Assembly: GCA_002792115.1 (NCBI GenBank)
Contig: PFNQ01000049.1
Span: forward strand, 1-46,026
Length of the DNA stretch: 46,026 nucleotides
DNA from: Candidatus Woesearchaeota archaeon CG_4_10_14_0_2_um_filter_33_13
GTDB taxonomy: Archaea; Nanobdellota; Nanobdellia; Woesearchaeales; GW2011-AR9
Direction: 5' to 3'
The notes below the pieces were generated by a model. It had not been told where the DNA came from, did not search any database, and was given only the letters and a program-made list of their open reading frames with translations. The position numbers were made by a program, and so were the translations under genes. Below, in pieces: positions 35,251 to 43,930 of the stretch (positions are counted from its first letter, which is position 1; each line of letters begins with the position of its first letter).

Positions 35251-36033
35251 ATGACACATTTTGAAGAGGAAGATCGTTCAGTGGAACATCAAGATAAGTC
35301 CAAATATCATGATGAAAGCAAAGATAGTTGCAAAAAAGGACTAAATGGATTTCAAAAATTCTTAGCAATGGCAATAATTGTGCAAACTATCCTATTGTTG
35401 TTTGTAGCAATAAAGATATCGGGATTATCTGCAATCAATAACGATGCTAACACTCTTGTCCCAAATGAAAACTTGCCAGATGATGTTCCAACAAATAATC
35501 CCAGTTTAAATTTAGATATCCTAATTGATGATGATGATTTTGAAGGTAATAAAGATGCCCCGGTGACAATTGTCGAATTTAGTGATTATGAATGTCCTTT
35601 TTGCGAAAAGTTTTATCGAGAAACCCTAGAGCAAATCAGATTAAAGTATATTGAAACAGGAAAAGTTAAACTTGTTTATAGAGACTTCCCATTAGGATTT
35701 CATCCTCAAGCACAAAAAGCTGCAGAAGCTGCCGAATGTGCAGGAGAACAAGACCAGTATTACCAAATGCATGACTTACTTTTTGAAAGGGGAGTTGTTG
35801 GAGGATCAAGCACTTTCAAGGAATATGCACAAGATATTGGGTTAGATACTGCAAAATTTGCAGCTTGTCTTGATTCTGGACAGATGGCACAAGAAGTTAA
35901 AAAAGATGCTTCTGCAGGACAACAATTGGGAGTATCTGGAACACCATCATTTTTTGTTAACGGAAAACAATTAGTTGGTGCACAACCATTTTCAGTATTC
36001 CAACAAGCCATTGAAGCAGAGTTAAACAAATAA
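35251..36033 (+). CDS. Membrane-anchored DsbA-like thiol oxidoreductase
   Basis: A 260-residue protein. A charged cytoplasmic N-terminus (1-32) and one membrane helix (35-55) lead to an extracytoplasmic thioredoxin-fold domain with the active site CPFC (C115, C118) in EFSDYECPFCEKFYRETL, an inserted helical domain, and the cis-Pro loop GVSGTPSFFVNG (about 229-240). DsbA/BdbD-type proteins oxidise or shuffle disulfides in exported proteins. The VKOR-like gene two genes on is a natural re-oxidising partner. AGAGGT six bases before the ATG fixes the start. Confidence 0.92.
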   Translation: MTHFEEEDRSVEHQDKSKYHDESKDSCKKGLNGFQKFLAMAIIVQTILLLFVAIKISGLSAINNDANTLVPNENLPDDVPTNNPSLNLDILIDDDDFEGNKDAPVTIVEFSDYECPFCEKFYRETLEQIRLKYIETGKVKLVYRDFPLGFHPQAQKAAEAAECAGEQDQYYQMHDLLFERGVVGGSSTFKEYAQDIGLDTAKFAACLDSGQMAQEVKKDASAGQQLGVSGTPSFFVNGKQLVGAQPFSVFQQAIEAELNK

Positions 36034-36076
36034 AATATTATGATAAGATGCAATAAACCCAACTGAGAGATAAAAA

Positions 36077-36277
36077 ATGAAAAAAATAACCTTAAAAGTT
36101 AAAGGCATGCATTGCCAAAGTTGCGCTACTTTAATTGAAGACGCGTTAGAAGATTTAGGCGTTAAAGGTAAAGTGGATAGCAAAAAAGAAACTGCAGTGA
36201 TAGTGTTTGATGAAAAAAAAGTTAGTGAAGAAAAAATAAAAAAAACCATTATTAAAGAGGGGTACAATGTAGAATGA
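36077..36277 (+). CDS. HMA-domain copper chaperone
   Basis: A 66-residue stand-alone heavy-metal-associated domain with the metal site GMHCQSC (C13, C16) and the typical beta-alpha-beta-beta-alpha-beta length. Such proteins deliver Cu(I) to P1B ATPases, here likely the CopA-type gene at 38325. The stop overlaps the next ATG by 4 nt (ATGA), so it is translationally coupled to the VKOR-like gene. Confidence 0.93.
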   Translation: MKKITLKVKGMHCQSCATLIEDALEDLGVKGKVDSKKETAVIVFDEKKVSEEKIKKTIIKEGYNVE

Positions 36278-36774
36278 ATCAACAAAAACAACAGAACATT
36301 TTGAAATTTATTTTTCTTCTTTCTATTTTGGGGATTATGGTTTCAGGGTACTTGACGTTTATCCATTATTCTGTTGTTAATAGCCCTTGTGATTTCAGTA
36401 AAACATTTCAATGCACTTTGGTTAGTCAAAGTAAATATGCAGAGTTTTTTGGCATTCCTGTAGCTTTGATTGGATTAGCTGGATATGCTATTTTAGGATT
36501 AATTAGTGGAATAACTTTATGGATAACAAAAAACAATCTTAATTTTAAAGTTGCCTTCTTAAGATATATGTTCAGATATAAAACTATCTTTTATACTTCA
36601 CTTATTGCTACCGGCATTTCATTATATTTAACCTATGCAGAATTCTTCTTGATTAACGCATTATGTATCTTTTGTTTAATATCACAGCTTATTGTTATCA
36701 TAATTGCTACCCTTAGTTATGTTATTACAACTAAAGATTCAAACAAAAACGGAGGACTTTTATCATGTCAATGA
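36274..36774 (+). CDS. VKOR-family disulfide-generating membrane oxidoreductase
   Basis: A 166-residue protein with four to five membrane helices. The family's two Cys pairs are present: loop cysteines C39 and C47 (SPCDFSKTFQCTLV) and the membrane CxxC at C131/C134 (NALCIFCLIS) near the quinone site. VKOR homologues pass electrons from a DsbA-like partner to a quinone and thereby make disulfides. The DsbA-like protein at 35251 fits that role. No fused thioredoxin domain is present. It overlaps the next gene by 10 nt. Confidence 0.92.
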   Translation: MNQQKQQNILKFIFLLSILGIMVSGYLTFIHYSVVNSPCDFSKTFQCTLVSQSKYAEFFGIPVALIGLAGYAILGLISGITLWITKNNLNFKVAFLRYMFRYKTIFYTSLIATGISLYLTYAEFFLINALCIFCLISQLIVIIIATLSYVITTKDSNKNGGLLSCQ

Positions 36775-38273
36775 TTAAAGATAAATTTAAAGCTACAGGA
36801 ATGGTCTGTGATAGTTGTGAGAAAATTATTGCTAAAGCTGTCTTGAAATTACCAGGAGTAAAAAGTGTAGATGTAGATTATGTTACTGAGAAAGTGGAAG
36901 TCAGTTATGACTCTGAAACAATTTCTAAATCAAAAATTAGAGAAGCAATAGAAGAAAAGGGATATGTCTGCAAAGAAGATAATCAACCAACTTATACTCC
37001 TGTTGGGTACACAAATAATCAAAAAATTGTAAACAACCAAGAGAATAAAAAACAAGGATGGTTAGGTTGGACCTTCGCTGCGTTGGGTTTTTTGCTGTTT
37101 ATCTATTTTGCTTGGCAATTATACGGAAGAATAGAACTTCCACAACTTACCCAAAATATGGGATATGGGTTATTATTTGTAGTAGGGTTACTTACTGGGT
37201 TCCATTGTGTTGGAATGTGTGGTGGATTTGTCGTTTCTTATACTACTAAAGGAGCAAGAGAAGGAAAGAAAGCATACAAATTACACGCATCATATGGAAT
37301 TGGAAAAACCATTTCATATACTATTATGGGATCAATATTTGGTTTAATAGGAAGTATTGTTGCCTTTACTCCATTTATGCGGGGATTTGCCGGGATTATT
37401 GCTGGATTATTCTTGGTGATATATGGATTAAAAATGCTAAATATCTTTCCGGCATTAAGAAAATTTAGAATAAAAATACCTACATTCATCAACAAATTTG
37501 TAAAGAAAGAAGAAAAAGAAAACAGTAATCATCCATTAATAATTGGATTACTTAATGGATTAATGATTGCTTGTGGACCATTGCAAGCAATATATATCAT
37601 GGCTGCTGGAACCGGCAGCATGATTGAAGGAGCAAAAATGTTATTTGTATTTGGTTTAGGGACTCTTCCAGTGATGTTAGGGTTTGGATATTTAACTAGT
37701 ATTATCAGTAAAAAGTCCACTCATAAAATACTTAAGGCCTCAGGGATTATTGTAATGATTTTAGGAATTATAATGATAAACAGAGGCTTGGCCCTTACTG
37801 GAAGTGGGTATGATTTAAACACGTTAAGTGCAAATATTATACCAACAACTAATGGAAATCCTACTTCTGATTCAAACACGGAAAACCTTAACTGGGTATT
37901 TAAAGATGGGTACCAAGAGATTAGGATGGAAGTTAACAGATATGGATGGAGCCCAGACAAATTTGTTTTAAAGAAAGATGTTCCAGTAAAATGGATTATT
38001 GATGGGAAGGAGCTTAACGGATGTAACAATGCTATCCAAGTACCAAAATATAATTTAAATTTTAAAATTAAACAAGGATTGCAAACAATTGAATTTACAC
38101 CCACAGAATCGGGCACAGTTTCTTGGAGCTGTTGGATGGGAATGATTCCGGGTGTTTTTGTTGTACAAGATGAAGTTAACCCAAACTCAGCACAAGAAAG
38201 CCTTGATACAGTTCAGGTACCTAAAGGTGGTTCTTGTGGGGCCGGAGGGGGAGGCTGTGGTTGTGGAGGGTAA
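36765..38273 (+). CDS. Fusion: HMA domain, TauE/SafE-like membrane domain, cupredoxin-like domain, Cys-Gly tail
   Basis: A 502-residue protein. Residues 5-70 are an HMA domain (GMVCDSC, C15/C18). About 95-345 is a six-helix sulfite-exporter/DsbD-like membrane domain with FHCVGMCGG (C148, C152) and a second half with IACGPLQAIYIMAAGTGS. About 375-475 is a cupredoxin-type domain with possible copper ligands in NGCNNAI and SCWMGM. The last 16 residues are Gly/Cys (GGSCGAGGGGCGCGG). It may move Cu(I) or electrons between cytoplasm and outside. GGAGG nine bases before the ATG fixes the start; it overlaps the VKOR-like gene. Confidence 0.88.
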   Translation: MSMIKDKFKATGMVCDSCEKIIAKAVLKLPGVKSVDVDYVTEKVEVSYDSETISKSKIREAIEEKGYVCKEDNQPTYTPVGYTNNQKIVNNQENKKQGWLGWTFAALGFLLFIYFAWQLYGRIELPQLTQNMGYGLLFVVGLLTGFHCVGMCGGFVVSYTTKGAREGKKAYKLHASYGIGKTISYTIMGSIFGLIGSIVAFTPFMRGFAGIIAGLFLVIYGLKMLNIFPALRKFRIKIPTFINKFVKKEEKENSNHPLIIGLLNGLMIACGPLQAIYIMAAGTGSMIEGAKMLFVFGLGTLPVMLGFGYLTSIISKKSTHKILKASGIIVMILGIIMINRGLALTGSGYDLNTLSANIIPTTNGNPTSDSNTENLNWVFKDGYQEIRMEVNRYGWSPDKFVLKKDVPVKWIIDGKELNGCNNAIQVPKYNLNFKIKQGLQTIEFTPTESGTVSWSCWMGMIPGVFVVQDEVNPNSAQESLDTVQVPKGGSCGAGGGGCGCGG

Positions 38274-38324
38274 TTTATCCGACCATTAACATATTAAAAT
38301 CCAGACATAGAGGTAAAAAATAAA

Positions 38325-40508
38325 ATGAAAAAAACTGACATTAAAATTTCAGGGATGCATTGTGCTAGTTGTAGTGCAATCATAACTAAAGCTTTAAACA
38401 AGGAGGGAGGAGTTAAATCAGCATATGTTAATTTTTCAACCGAGAAAGCTACAATCGAATTTGATTCAAAGCAAACTAATGAAAACAAGTTGATTGCTGC
38501 CATAAAAAATAAAGGTTACGATGGACATGTTATAACTGAAGGAGACACTAAAACTGAGTTTAAAGAACAAAAGAGAGACCTAATCAGATTAAGAAATAAA
38601 GTTATCTTAAGTTCTATTTTTGCGTCCCCTGCCCTAGTTATTAGCATGTTTTTTATGGACGGTTCTTTTCCATTTCAAGATTATTTGTTATGGTTTTTAG
38701 CTACACCAGTTCAATTTTATATTGGAAAACAATTTTATCAAGGGGCCTGGGCAGCATTAAAAAACAAGACCAGTAATATGGACACGTTGATTGCTGTTGG
38801 AACTAGTGCAGCTTACTTTTATTCCGTGTATGTTGTACTTTTTAACCCACAAGGACATCAGTACTTTGAGGCTGCTGCAGTTTTGATAACATTAGTAGTA
38901 TTAGGGAAATATTTAGAAGCAATAGCTAAAGGAAGAACCAGTGAAGCCATTAGTAAATTAATGAAATTTGGTGCTAAAACTGCTACTATAATTAGAAACG
39001 GAAAAGAAATAAAACTCTCTATTGATGATGTAAAACAGGGAGATTTAATTTTAGTTAAACCAGGAGAAAAAATTCCTGTTGATGGCATTATCAAGGAAGG
39101 ACATTCTGCAATTGATGAAAGTATGGTCACGGGAGAAAGTTTACCGGTTGAGAAGAAAAAAGGCGACAATGTTATTGGTTCTACAATCAATAAACAAGGA
39201 AGCTTCAGATTTCAAGCAACTAAGGTTGGTTCAGAAACAACTCTCTCTAGAATTATAAAATTAATTGAAGAAGCTCAAACTAAGAAAGCACCAATTCAAC
39301 GTTTTGCTGATGCCATTTCAGCTTATTTTGTACCGATTGTAATTTTTATTGCCTTACTTGCCTTTACTACTTGGTTTGCAATCTTTAATTCTGCGTTTAG
39401 TTTTGCTTTAGTTGCTGCCGTAGCTGTTTTGGTTATTGCTTGCCCTTGTGCTTTAGGCTTAGCTACTCCCACTGCAATAATGGTAGGAACCGGTAAAGGA
39501 GCTAAAGAAGGAATCTTAATTAAAGGAGGAGATGCTTTAGAAACAGCTCACAAACTTAAATTTGTTGTCTTTGATAAAACTGGTACGATTACTAAAGGTC
39601 AACCAGAGGTCACAGATATTGTAACGTCTACTGGAATTAGTGAAACTAAATTATTAGAGGTTGCAGGAAGTATTGAAAATGATTCTGAACATCCCCTTGC
39701 TGAAGCTATTGTTAACAAAGCCAAAGAGAGAAAAGTTAAGTTTAGTAAAATCAACTCTTTCAAATCAATTACAGGAAGAGGAGTAAAAGCAAAAATAGGA
39801 AAAAAGGAATATTATTTAGGAAACTTAAGATTGATGAATGAACTAAAAATAAAGATTGGATCATTACAAAAAGAGATGGACCGATTAGAAAGTGAAGGAA
39901 AAACCGCCATGTTTTTAGTGGAAGGCAAAAAGATTTTAGGGATTATAGCGGTTGCAGATGAAATAAAAGTAGATTCGCCAAAAGCTATTGCCCAGTTGCA
40001 AAAACTGGGATTACAAGTATATATGATTACCGGAGACAATAAAAGAACTGCGCAAGCTATTGCCCATAAAGTTGGAATACAAAACTACTTTGCTGAAGTT
40101 CTTCCTGAAGACAAATCTAGTTATGTGAAAAAATTACAAAGAAAAGGTAAAGTAGCGATGGTGGGAGACGGCATTAACGATGCGCCAGCATTAGCACAAG
40201 CAGATATTGGTATTGCTATGGGTTCAGGAACCGATGTTGCTATGGAAACTGGGAATGTTGTTTTGATGAGAAATAACTTAACCGATATCCCCAAAGCAAT
40301 TAAATTAAGCAGAATGACTATGAGTAAAATTAGACAAAACATGTTTTGGGCTTTGTTTTACAATGTTTTAGGTATACCGGTTGCCGCAGGAGTGTTATAT
40401 CCAATAACAGGATGGTTACTTAACCCAATGATTGCCGGTGGTGCGATGGCCTTAAGTTCAGTTAGTGTAATAACTAACTCTTTGTTGTTAAAATACAAGA
40501 AATTGTAA
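38325..40508 (+). CDS. copA: Copper-transporting P1B-type ATPase
   Basis: A 727-residue heavy-metal ATPase. The N-terminal HMA domain has GMHCASC (C13, C16). The membrane metal site CPC is at 373-375 in [14 protein letters not shown]. The phosphorylation site DKTGT begins at D417. SEHPLAEAI and [20 protein letters not shown] complete the ATP-binding domains, and TGES lies in the actuator domain. CPC with a single HMA fits Cu(I)/Ag(I) export. It closes the plus-strand copper/thiol run; its last 35 nt overlap the convergent bcp gene. Confidence 0.95.
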   Translation: MKKTDIKISGMHCASCSAIITKALNKEGGVKSAYVNFSTEKATIEFDSKQTNENKLIAAIKNKGYDGHVITEGDTKTEFKEQKRDLIRLRNKVILSSIFASPALVISMFFMDGSFPFQDYLLWFLATPVQFYIGKQFYQGAWAALKNKTSNMDTLIAVGTSAAYFYSVYVVLFNPQGHQYFEAAAVLITLVVLGKYLEAIAKGRTSEAISKLMKFGAKTATIIRNGKEIKLSIDDVKQGDLILVKPGEKIPVDGIIKEGHSAIDESMVTGESLPVEKKKGDNVIGSTINKQGSFRFQATKVGSETTLSRIIKLIEEAQTKKAPIQRFADAISAYFVPIVIFIALLAFTTWFAIFNSAFSFALVAAVAVLVIACPCALGLATPTAIMVGTGKGAKEGILIKGGDALETAHKLKFVVFDKTGTITKGQPEVTDIVTSTGISETKLLEVAGSIENDSEHPLAEAIVNKAKERKVKFSKINSFKSITGRGVKAKIGKKEYYLGNLRLMNELKIKIGSLQKEMDRLESEGKTAMFLVEGKKILGIIAVADEIKVDSPKAIAQLQKLGLQVYMITGDNKRTAQAIAHKVGIQNYFAEVLPEDKSSYVKKLQRKGKVAMVGDGINDAPALAQADIGIAMGSGTDVAMETGNVVLMRNNLTDIPKAIKLSRMTMSKIRQNMFWALFYNVLGIPVAAGVLYPITGWLLNPMIAGGAMALSSVSVITNSLLLKYKKL

Positions 40509-41010
40509 ACTTCTTACTTCTTGTTTTCTTTACTTTTTTATTTCCATTTGTAAGAGTAGAAATATAATCCAAAACTTCTTTTGCATGTCCAGAAGGGTTT
40601 ACTCTGAAATACACTTTAATTATTTTCTGGTTTTTGTCCAAGATAAACGTACTTCGTTCAATTCCGGTATATTTCTTTCCCATGAAAGATTTTTCACCAT
40701 AAACCCCATATATTTTAGCTACAGAAAAATCCATGTCTGAAAGCAGCAATAACTTCAATTTGTGTTTATCACAAAACTTTGTCTTACTTTTCTCATTTCC
40801 TCCAGAAATCCCCATGATTGTAACATCTAAGTTTTTAAAATCACTTAAATATTTATTAAATAGTAATGCCTCAATTGTACATCCGGGAGTATTGTCCTTT
40901 GGATAAAAATACAAGACAACATATTTAGATTTTATTTTCTTTAGTTCCCATTCTTTAGCATCCTTATCTTTTAAAACAAAATTTGGTGCGTTTTTCTTTT
41001 CCTTTAACAT
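40474..41010 (-). CDS. bcp: Peroxiredoxin, Bcp/PrxQ type
   Basis: A 178-residue thiol peroxidase that reduces hydroperoxides. The peroxidatic Cys is C44 in [13 protein letters not shown]. The usual PrxQ resolving Cys five residues on is absent (CTIEALLFN), so another thiol must resolve it; further Cys occur near C79 and in the tail. The basic C-terminal extension ([21 protein letters not shown]) is encoded in the 35-nt overlap with copA. The ATG at 41010 is preferred to a TTG at 41025, since GGAGAG lies between them. It is last in the oxidative-stress operon. Confidence 0.9.
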   Translation of the reverse strand: MLKEKKNAPNFVLKDKDAKEWELKKIKSKYVVLYFYPKDNTPGCTIEALLFNKYLSDFKNLDVTIMGISGGNEKSKTKFCDKHKLKLLLLSDMDFSVAKIYGVYGEKSFMGKKYTGIERSTFILDKNQKIIKVYFRVNPSGHAKEVLDYISTLTNGNKKVKKTRSKKFTISCILTTKS

Positions 41011-41042
41011 TTTTATTCTCTCCAATTAAAAAAAATAAGAGA

Positions 41043-41645
41043 TTAGTTAATTGCATTAAGATAATGTCTATTAACAGTGCTCCAATTGATAACCTTAAAA
41101 AAGTTTTCAACATATTCTGGTCTTTTGTTTTGATACTTTAAGTAATATGCATGCTCCCACACGTCTATACAAAGCAACGGGATTTTACCAATACTCAATG
41201 GACAATCTTGGTTGCTGGTCTGAATTAGTTTTAATTCTTTATTCTCGTTTAAAACTAACCATCCCCAACCAGAACCAAAAAGTGTTAATGCTGATTTACT
41301 AAAATCTTCTTTAAATTTATCAAAAGAACCCCACTTTTTTGTTATTGCTTCTGCAATTTCTCCTTCAAAAATAACATCCTTCTTAAGAATATCCCAAAAA
41401 AAAGTATGATGATAATATCCTCCACCATTATTAACTATTGGGGTTAAAATTCCTTCCGGAACTGATTTTAGTTCTGTTAATATGTCCTTAACATCCCTCT
41501 TCTCTAATGGAGTACCTGTAATCGCAGTAATAAACTTATCAAAATATGCTTTGTGATGTTTATTATGATGAATCATCATAGTTTCTTTATCAATAAATGG
41601 TTCTAACGCATCATATGCGTAAGGTAGCGGTTTAAATTCATTCAT
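41043..41645 (-). CDS. sod: Superoxide dismutase, Fe/Mn family (Mn-type residues)
   Basis: A 200-residue enzyme converting superoxide to oxygen and hydrogen peroxide. Metal ligands are expected at H26 (MMIHHNKHH), H80 (GGGYYHHTFFW), and the Asp and His of CIDVWEHAYYL. The segment SNQDCPL carries the Gln-Asp pair usual in Mn enzymes, so manganese is more likely than iron. There is no signal peptide, so it is cytoplasmic. It is co-directional with ahpC (36 nt) and bcp (32 nt). A CGGAGGAAAA stretch before the ATG is a good ribosome binding site. Confidence 0.95.
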   Translation of the reverse strand: MNEFKPLPYAYDALEPFIDKETMMIHHNKHHKAYFDKFITAITGTPLEKRDVKDILTELKSVPEGILTPIVNNGGGYYHHTFFWDILKKDVIFEGEIAEAITKKWGSFDKFKEDFSKSALTLFGSGWGWLVLNENKELKLIQTSNQDCPLSIGKIPLLCIDVWEHAYYLKYQNKRPEYVENFFKVINWSTVNRHYLNAIN

Positions 41646-41681
41646 TTTATTTTCCTCCGTAAATTATGTGATCAAAGTATT

Positions 41682-42257
41682 CTAAATCTTACCAACAATA
41701 TCCAAACTAGGTTTTAATGTTCCTTTGCCTGGTTCCCAATTAGCTGGACAGACCTCTCCACCATGCTTTCTAACAAATTGTGCTGCTTTGATCTTTCTTA
41801 ATAATTCTGTAGTGTTCCTCCCAATACTATTGTCATGCAATTCGTACGCTTTCAAAACCCCATCTGGATCAATAATAAATGTTCCTCTCAAACTTAATCC
41901 TTCAGAATGGATATATGTCCCATATGCACGAGAAACATTTCCAGTAGGATCTGCCAACATTGGAAATTTAATCTTTTTTATCGTTTCAGAATTATCGTGC
42001 CAAGCTTTATGAACAAAAACTGTATCTGTACTAACACTAATGATTTCTGTATCTAATTTCTGAAATTCTTCATAACTATCTGCTAAACTTCCCAATTCTG
42101 TTGGACAAACAAAAGTAAAATCTGCAGGATAAAAAAATAATACCACCCATTTACCTTTGTATTCTGTTAAACTAATTTTTTTTATCTCATTATTGTGATA
42201 AACTTCAGCAACAAACTCTGGTGCTGGATTATTAATTTCTAATTTTATTTCATTCAT
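41682..42257 (-). CDS. ahpC: 2-Cys peroxiredoxin (AhpC/TSA family)
   Basis: A 191-residue typical 2-Cys peroxiredoxin. The peroxidatic Cys is C51 in YPADFTFVCPTELG, and the resolving Cys is C170 in HGGEVCPANWEPGK. These reduce hydrogen peroxide and organic peroxides using an external thiol or flavin reductase; no ahpF or thioredoxin reductase is in the window. The adjacent ferredoxin may be part of the electron supply, an inference from position. It starts 17 nt after the ferredoxin stop on the minus strand. Confidence 0.95.
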   Translation of the reverse strand: MNEIKLEINNPAPEFVAEVYHNNEIKKISLTEYKGKWVVLFFYPADFTFVCPTELGSLADSYEEFQKLDTEIISVSTDTVFVHKAWHDNSETIKKIKFPMLADPTGNVSRAYGTYIHSEGLSLRGTFIIDPDGVLKAYELHDNSIGRNTTELLRKIKAAQFVRKHGGEVCPANWEPGKGTLKPSLDIVGKI

Positions 42258-42274
42258 TTTAATTTCCCCAATAT

Positions 42275-42529
42275 TTAAAATTTTATTTTTACAGTGCCTT
42301 TTAATATTTTACACATACATGCTAACCTAAATGGTGGTTTCACTCCCATCATCTCTTCTTCTTCAGTAATATAAGATAAATTCTCCGCCCCTTCCTCGAT
42401 TTCAATCTCACACACTCCGCAAGCCCCCCCTTTGCATCCAAATGGAACACCTAATTGGTTACACGCCGTAATAATTTTATCACCATCCTCAACCTTTACT
42501 ATTTTTCCTTCATTTTCAATCACTGCCAT
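42275..42529 (-). CDS. Plant-type 2Fe-2S ferredoxin
   Basis: An 84-residue electron carrier with GCKGGACGVCEI (C32, C37, C40) and CMC (C71, C73), the ligand spacing of 2Fe-2S ferredoxins. An extra Cys is at C23. The ATG at 42529 is preferred over one at 42565, because AAGGAGAG lies a few bases before it and the upstream ATG is inside the end of the Fur-family gene. It follows that gene's natural stop by 10 nt, placing the regulator and the carrier in one transcript. Confidence 0.88.
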   Translation of the reverse strand: MAVIENEGKIVKVEDGDKIITACNQLGVPFGCKGGACGVCEIEIEEGAENLSYITEEEEMMGVKPPFRLACMCKILKGTVKIKF

Positions 42530-42539
42530 ACTTCTCTCC

Positions 42540-42913
42540 TTAAACACAATGTTCACACAACCCATTAAATATAATATCTACAGAATCTATTTTTGCATTT
42601 GGTAAATATGTTTTTTTAATAATTTTATTATTTAATTGAGGATACTGCAAATCGATTATTTTTCTGCAATTCTTACAAATAAAATGTTGGTGGTTCTTTA
42701 TATCCCCATCATAGCGAAATTCTTTATTTACTTCTAATCTTAAAATTTGTTTTTTTTTGATAATAAGTTTAAATTTCGATAAACCGTAGCTAAACTAATC
42801 TCAGGAATCTCTTTCTTTACTAAAAGATACACTTCCTCAGCAGTAGGATGGGTATGTAATCCTTTTATACATTCAAAGATTACTTTCTTTTGCCCAGTTT
42901 CCCGTTCTTTCAT
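42540..42913 (-). pseudogene. Fur/PerR-family regulator gene, frameshifted at a run of nine A
   Basis: From the ATG at 42913 the frame reads MKERETGQKKVIFEC, then HPTAEEVYLLVKKEIPEIS and LATVYRNLNLLSKK, a Fur winged helix, but stops after 57 residues (42740-42742). Past the A9 run (42750-42758, T on the plus strand) the next frame continues QILRLEVNKEFRYDG, HQHFICKNCRKIIDL and ends GLCEHCV at 42540, the Fur dimer domain with its two structural CxxC zinc pairs. One added A would give a normal 124-residue protein. It heads a peroxide/superoxide operon, so it is PerR-like by context. It may be a true mutation, slippage-decoded, or a sequence error. Confidence 0.85.
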
Positions 42914-42935
42914 TATTAATAATGATTATTAATAA
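42913..42935. promoter_or_regulatory. Perfect 23-bp palindrome, probable Fur/PerR operator
   Basis: Arms TTATTAATAAT (42913-42923) and ATTATTAATAA (42925-42935) are exact reverse complements around one G. AT-rich palindromes of this form resemble bacterial PerR/Fur boxes. It reaches the first base of the Fur-family ATG and covers the expected transcription start, so binding would shut off the regulator's own operon. No second copy was seen in the window. Confidence 0.75.
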
Positions 42936-42938
42936 GAG

Positions 42939-42947
42939 TTTATAAAT
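42939..42947 (-). promoter_or_regulatory. TATA box of the Fur-ferredoxin-ahpC-sod-bcp operon
   Basis: ATTTATAAA on the minus strand is centred 30 nt before the ATG at 42913, directly upstream of the palindrome; the transcript would have almost no leader. Confidence 0.6.
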
Positions 42948-43013
42948 CTTGTGGATTAACGCAGAATCTGATTAAAAAATCAACTTTCGTACCACTTTGT
43001 AAGTAAAACAAAG

Positions 43014-43025
43014 ATATATATAAAT
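43014..43025 (+). promoter_or_regulatory. TATA-like box of the 43044 membrane gene
   Basis: ATATATATAAAT is centred about 25 nt before the ATG, again the leaderless spacing. Nothing else was recognised in 42948-43013. Confidence 0.5.
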
Positions 43026-43043
43026 AAAAATCATCTTATTCAC

Positions 43044-43907
43044 ATGCCTAAAAGGAATACTCATACTAATAAACTAACTAATACATTAATCAGTAAATCA
43101 AAAAGGGTTAATCTTATTAAGATTAGTTGGGAACTTTTAAAGGCCAACAAAATATTGTTTGTTCCAAACATAGTTTTATTTTTAATTAACTTAGTGCTAT
43201 TTGGAGGTTTTTTTTACCTTTCAGGAATTGGAAACACAATTGTTAATAATTCTTACAACCAATTTCAAAGCATCACTATTTCATTCAAAAGCCTTTTATT
43301 ATTAGGAACATATTTTATTCTCACTTTCTTTGTGGATAATTACCTTTTAACGGTAAAATATGGAATGATCAAAGATGTTTTATTGAAAGGAAAAACGAGC
43401 TTTCAAAAAGGAAAGTCATTTGCTAATACACATTACTGGACAACTATTGGTATCCATATCCTAAGCTCATTAATCGTCCTTGTGCCTCTTACTTTGTTAG
43501 CATTAGTATTTTTTATATTAAGGCCATTTAATTTATTATTATCAATTTCTTTGTTTGTACCAATTGCTTTGATTTATGTTTTGTATGTTAGTATAAGACT
43601 AATTTTTGTCTATCCAATTATGGCTTTTGAAAAAGAAGGGGCTTACAAATCAATAAAAGATGGTTTTCATTTTGTAAAAACCCATTTACATCACACTATC
43701 TTTACGTGGTTAATAGTTCTAGGATTATATGTCTTCGCTTCAATCTTCAAAGAAAATCTACTCAAGGTAACAGATTTTCTTTATCAACAGTTAGTTGTTT
43801 TGGCAATCTTGTTTATAATTCTAATTATACTGATAGAGATAGCTGTTTCTGTATGGGAACACATCTTTATTTTTAAGAGTTATTTAATAGCCAAAAAAAG
43901 CAAATAA
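43044..43907 (+). CDS. Polytopic membrane protein of unknown function
   Basis: A 287-residue protein with a basic N-terminus (MPKRNTHTNKLTNTLISKSKR) and about six long hydrophobic segments. Between them are short loops and one amphipathic region (YPIMAFEKEGAYKSIKDGFHFVKTH at about 191-215) that recalls archaeal and bacterial proteins with glycerophosphodiesterase-type membrane domains. No catalytic motif was recognised. It is a single plus-strand gene between two minus-strand operons, with its own TATA-like box. Confidence 0.7.
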   Translation: MPKRNTHTNKLTNTLISKSKRVNLIKISWELLKANKILFVPNIVLFLINLVLFGGFFYLSGIGNTIVNNSYNQFQSITISFKSLLLLGTYFILTFFVDNYLLTVKYGMIKDVLLKGKTSFQKGKSFANTHYWTTIGIHILSSLIVLVPLTLLALVFFILRPFNLLLSISLFVPIALIYVLYVSIRLIFVYPIMAFEKEGAYKSIKDGFHFVKTHLHHTIFTWLIVLGLYVFASIFKENLLKVTDFLYQQLVVLAILFIILIILIEIAVSVWEHIFIFKSYLIAKKSK

Positions 43908-43930
43908 AATAGTTGGAGAAAAATTTAAGC

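Noticed and set aside
36022-40342. Minus-strand open frames inside the copper/thiol run
   Set aside because: They are antisense shadows of well-supported HMA, VKOR, fusion and CopA genes.
42530-42565. Upstream ATG start for the ferredoxin
   Set aside because: It lies inside the end of the Fur-family gene. The ATG at 42529 has its own ribosome binding site and gives the usual ferredoxin length.
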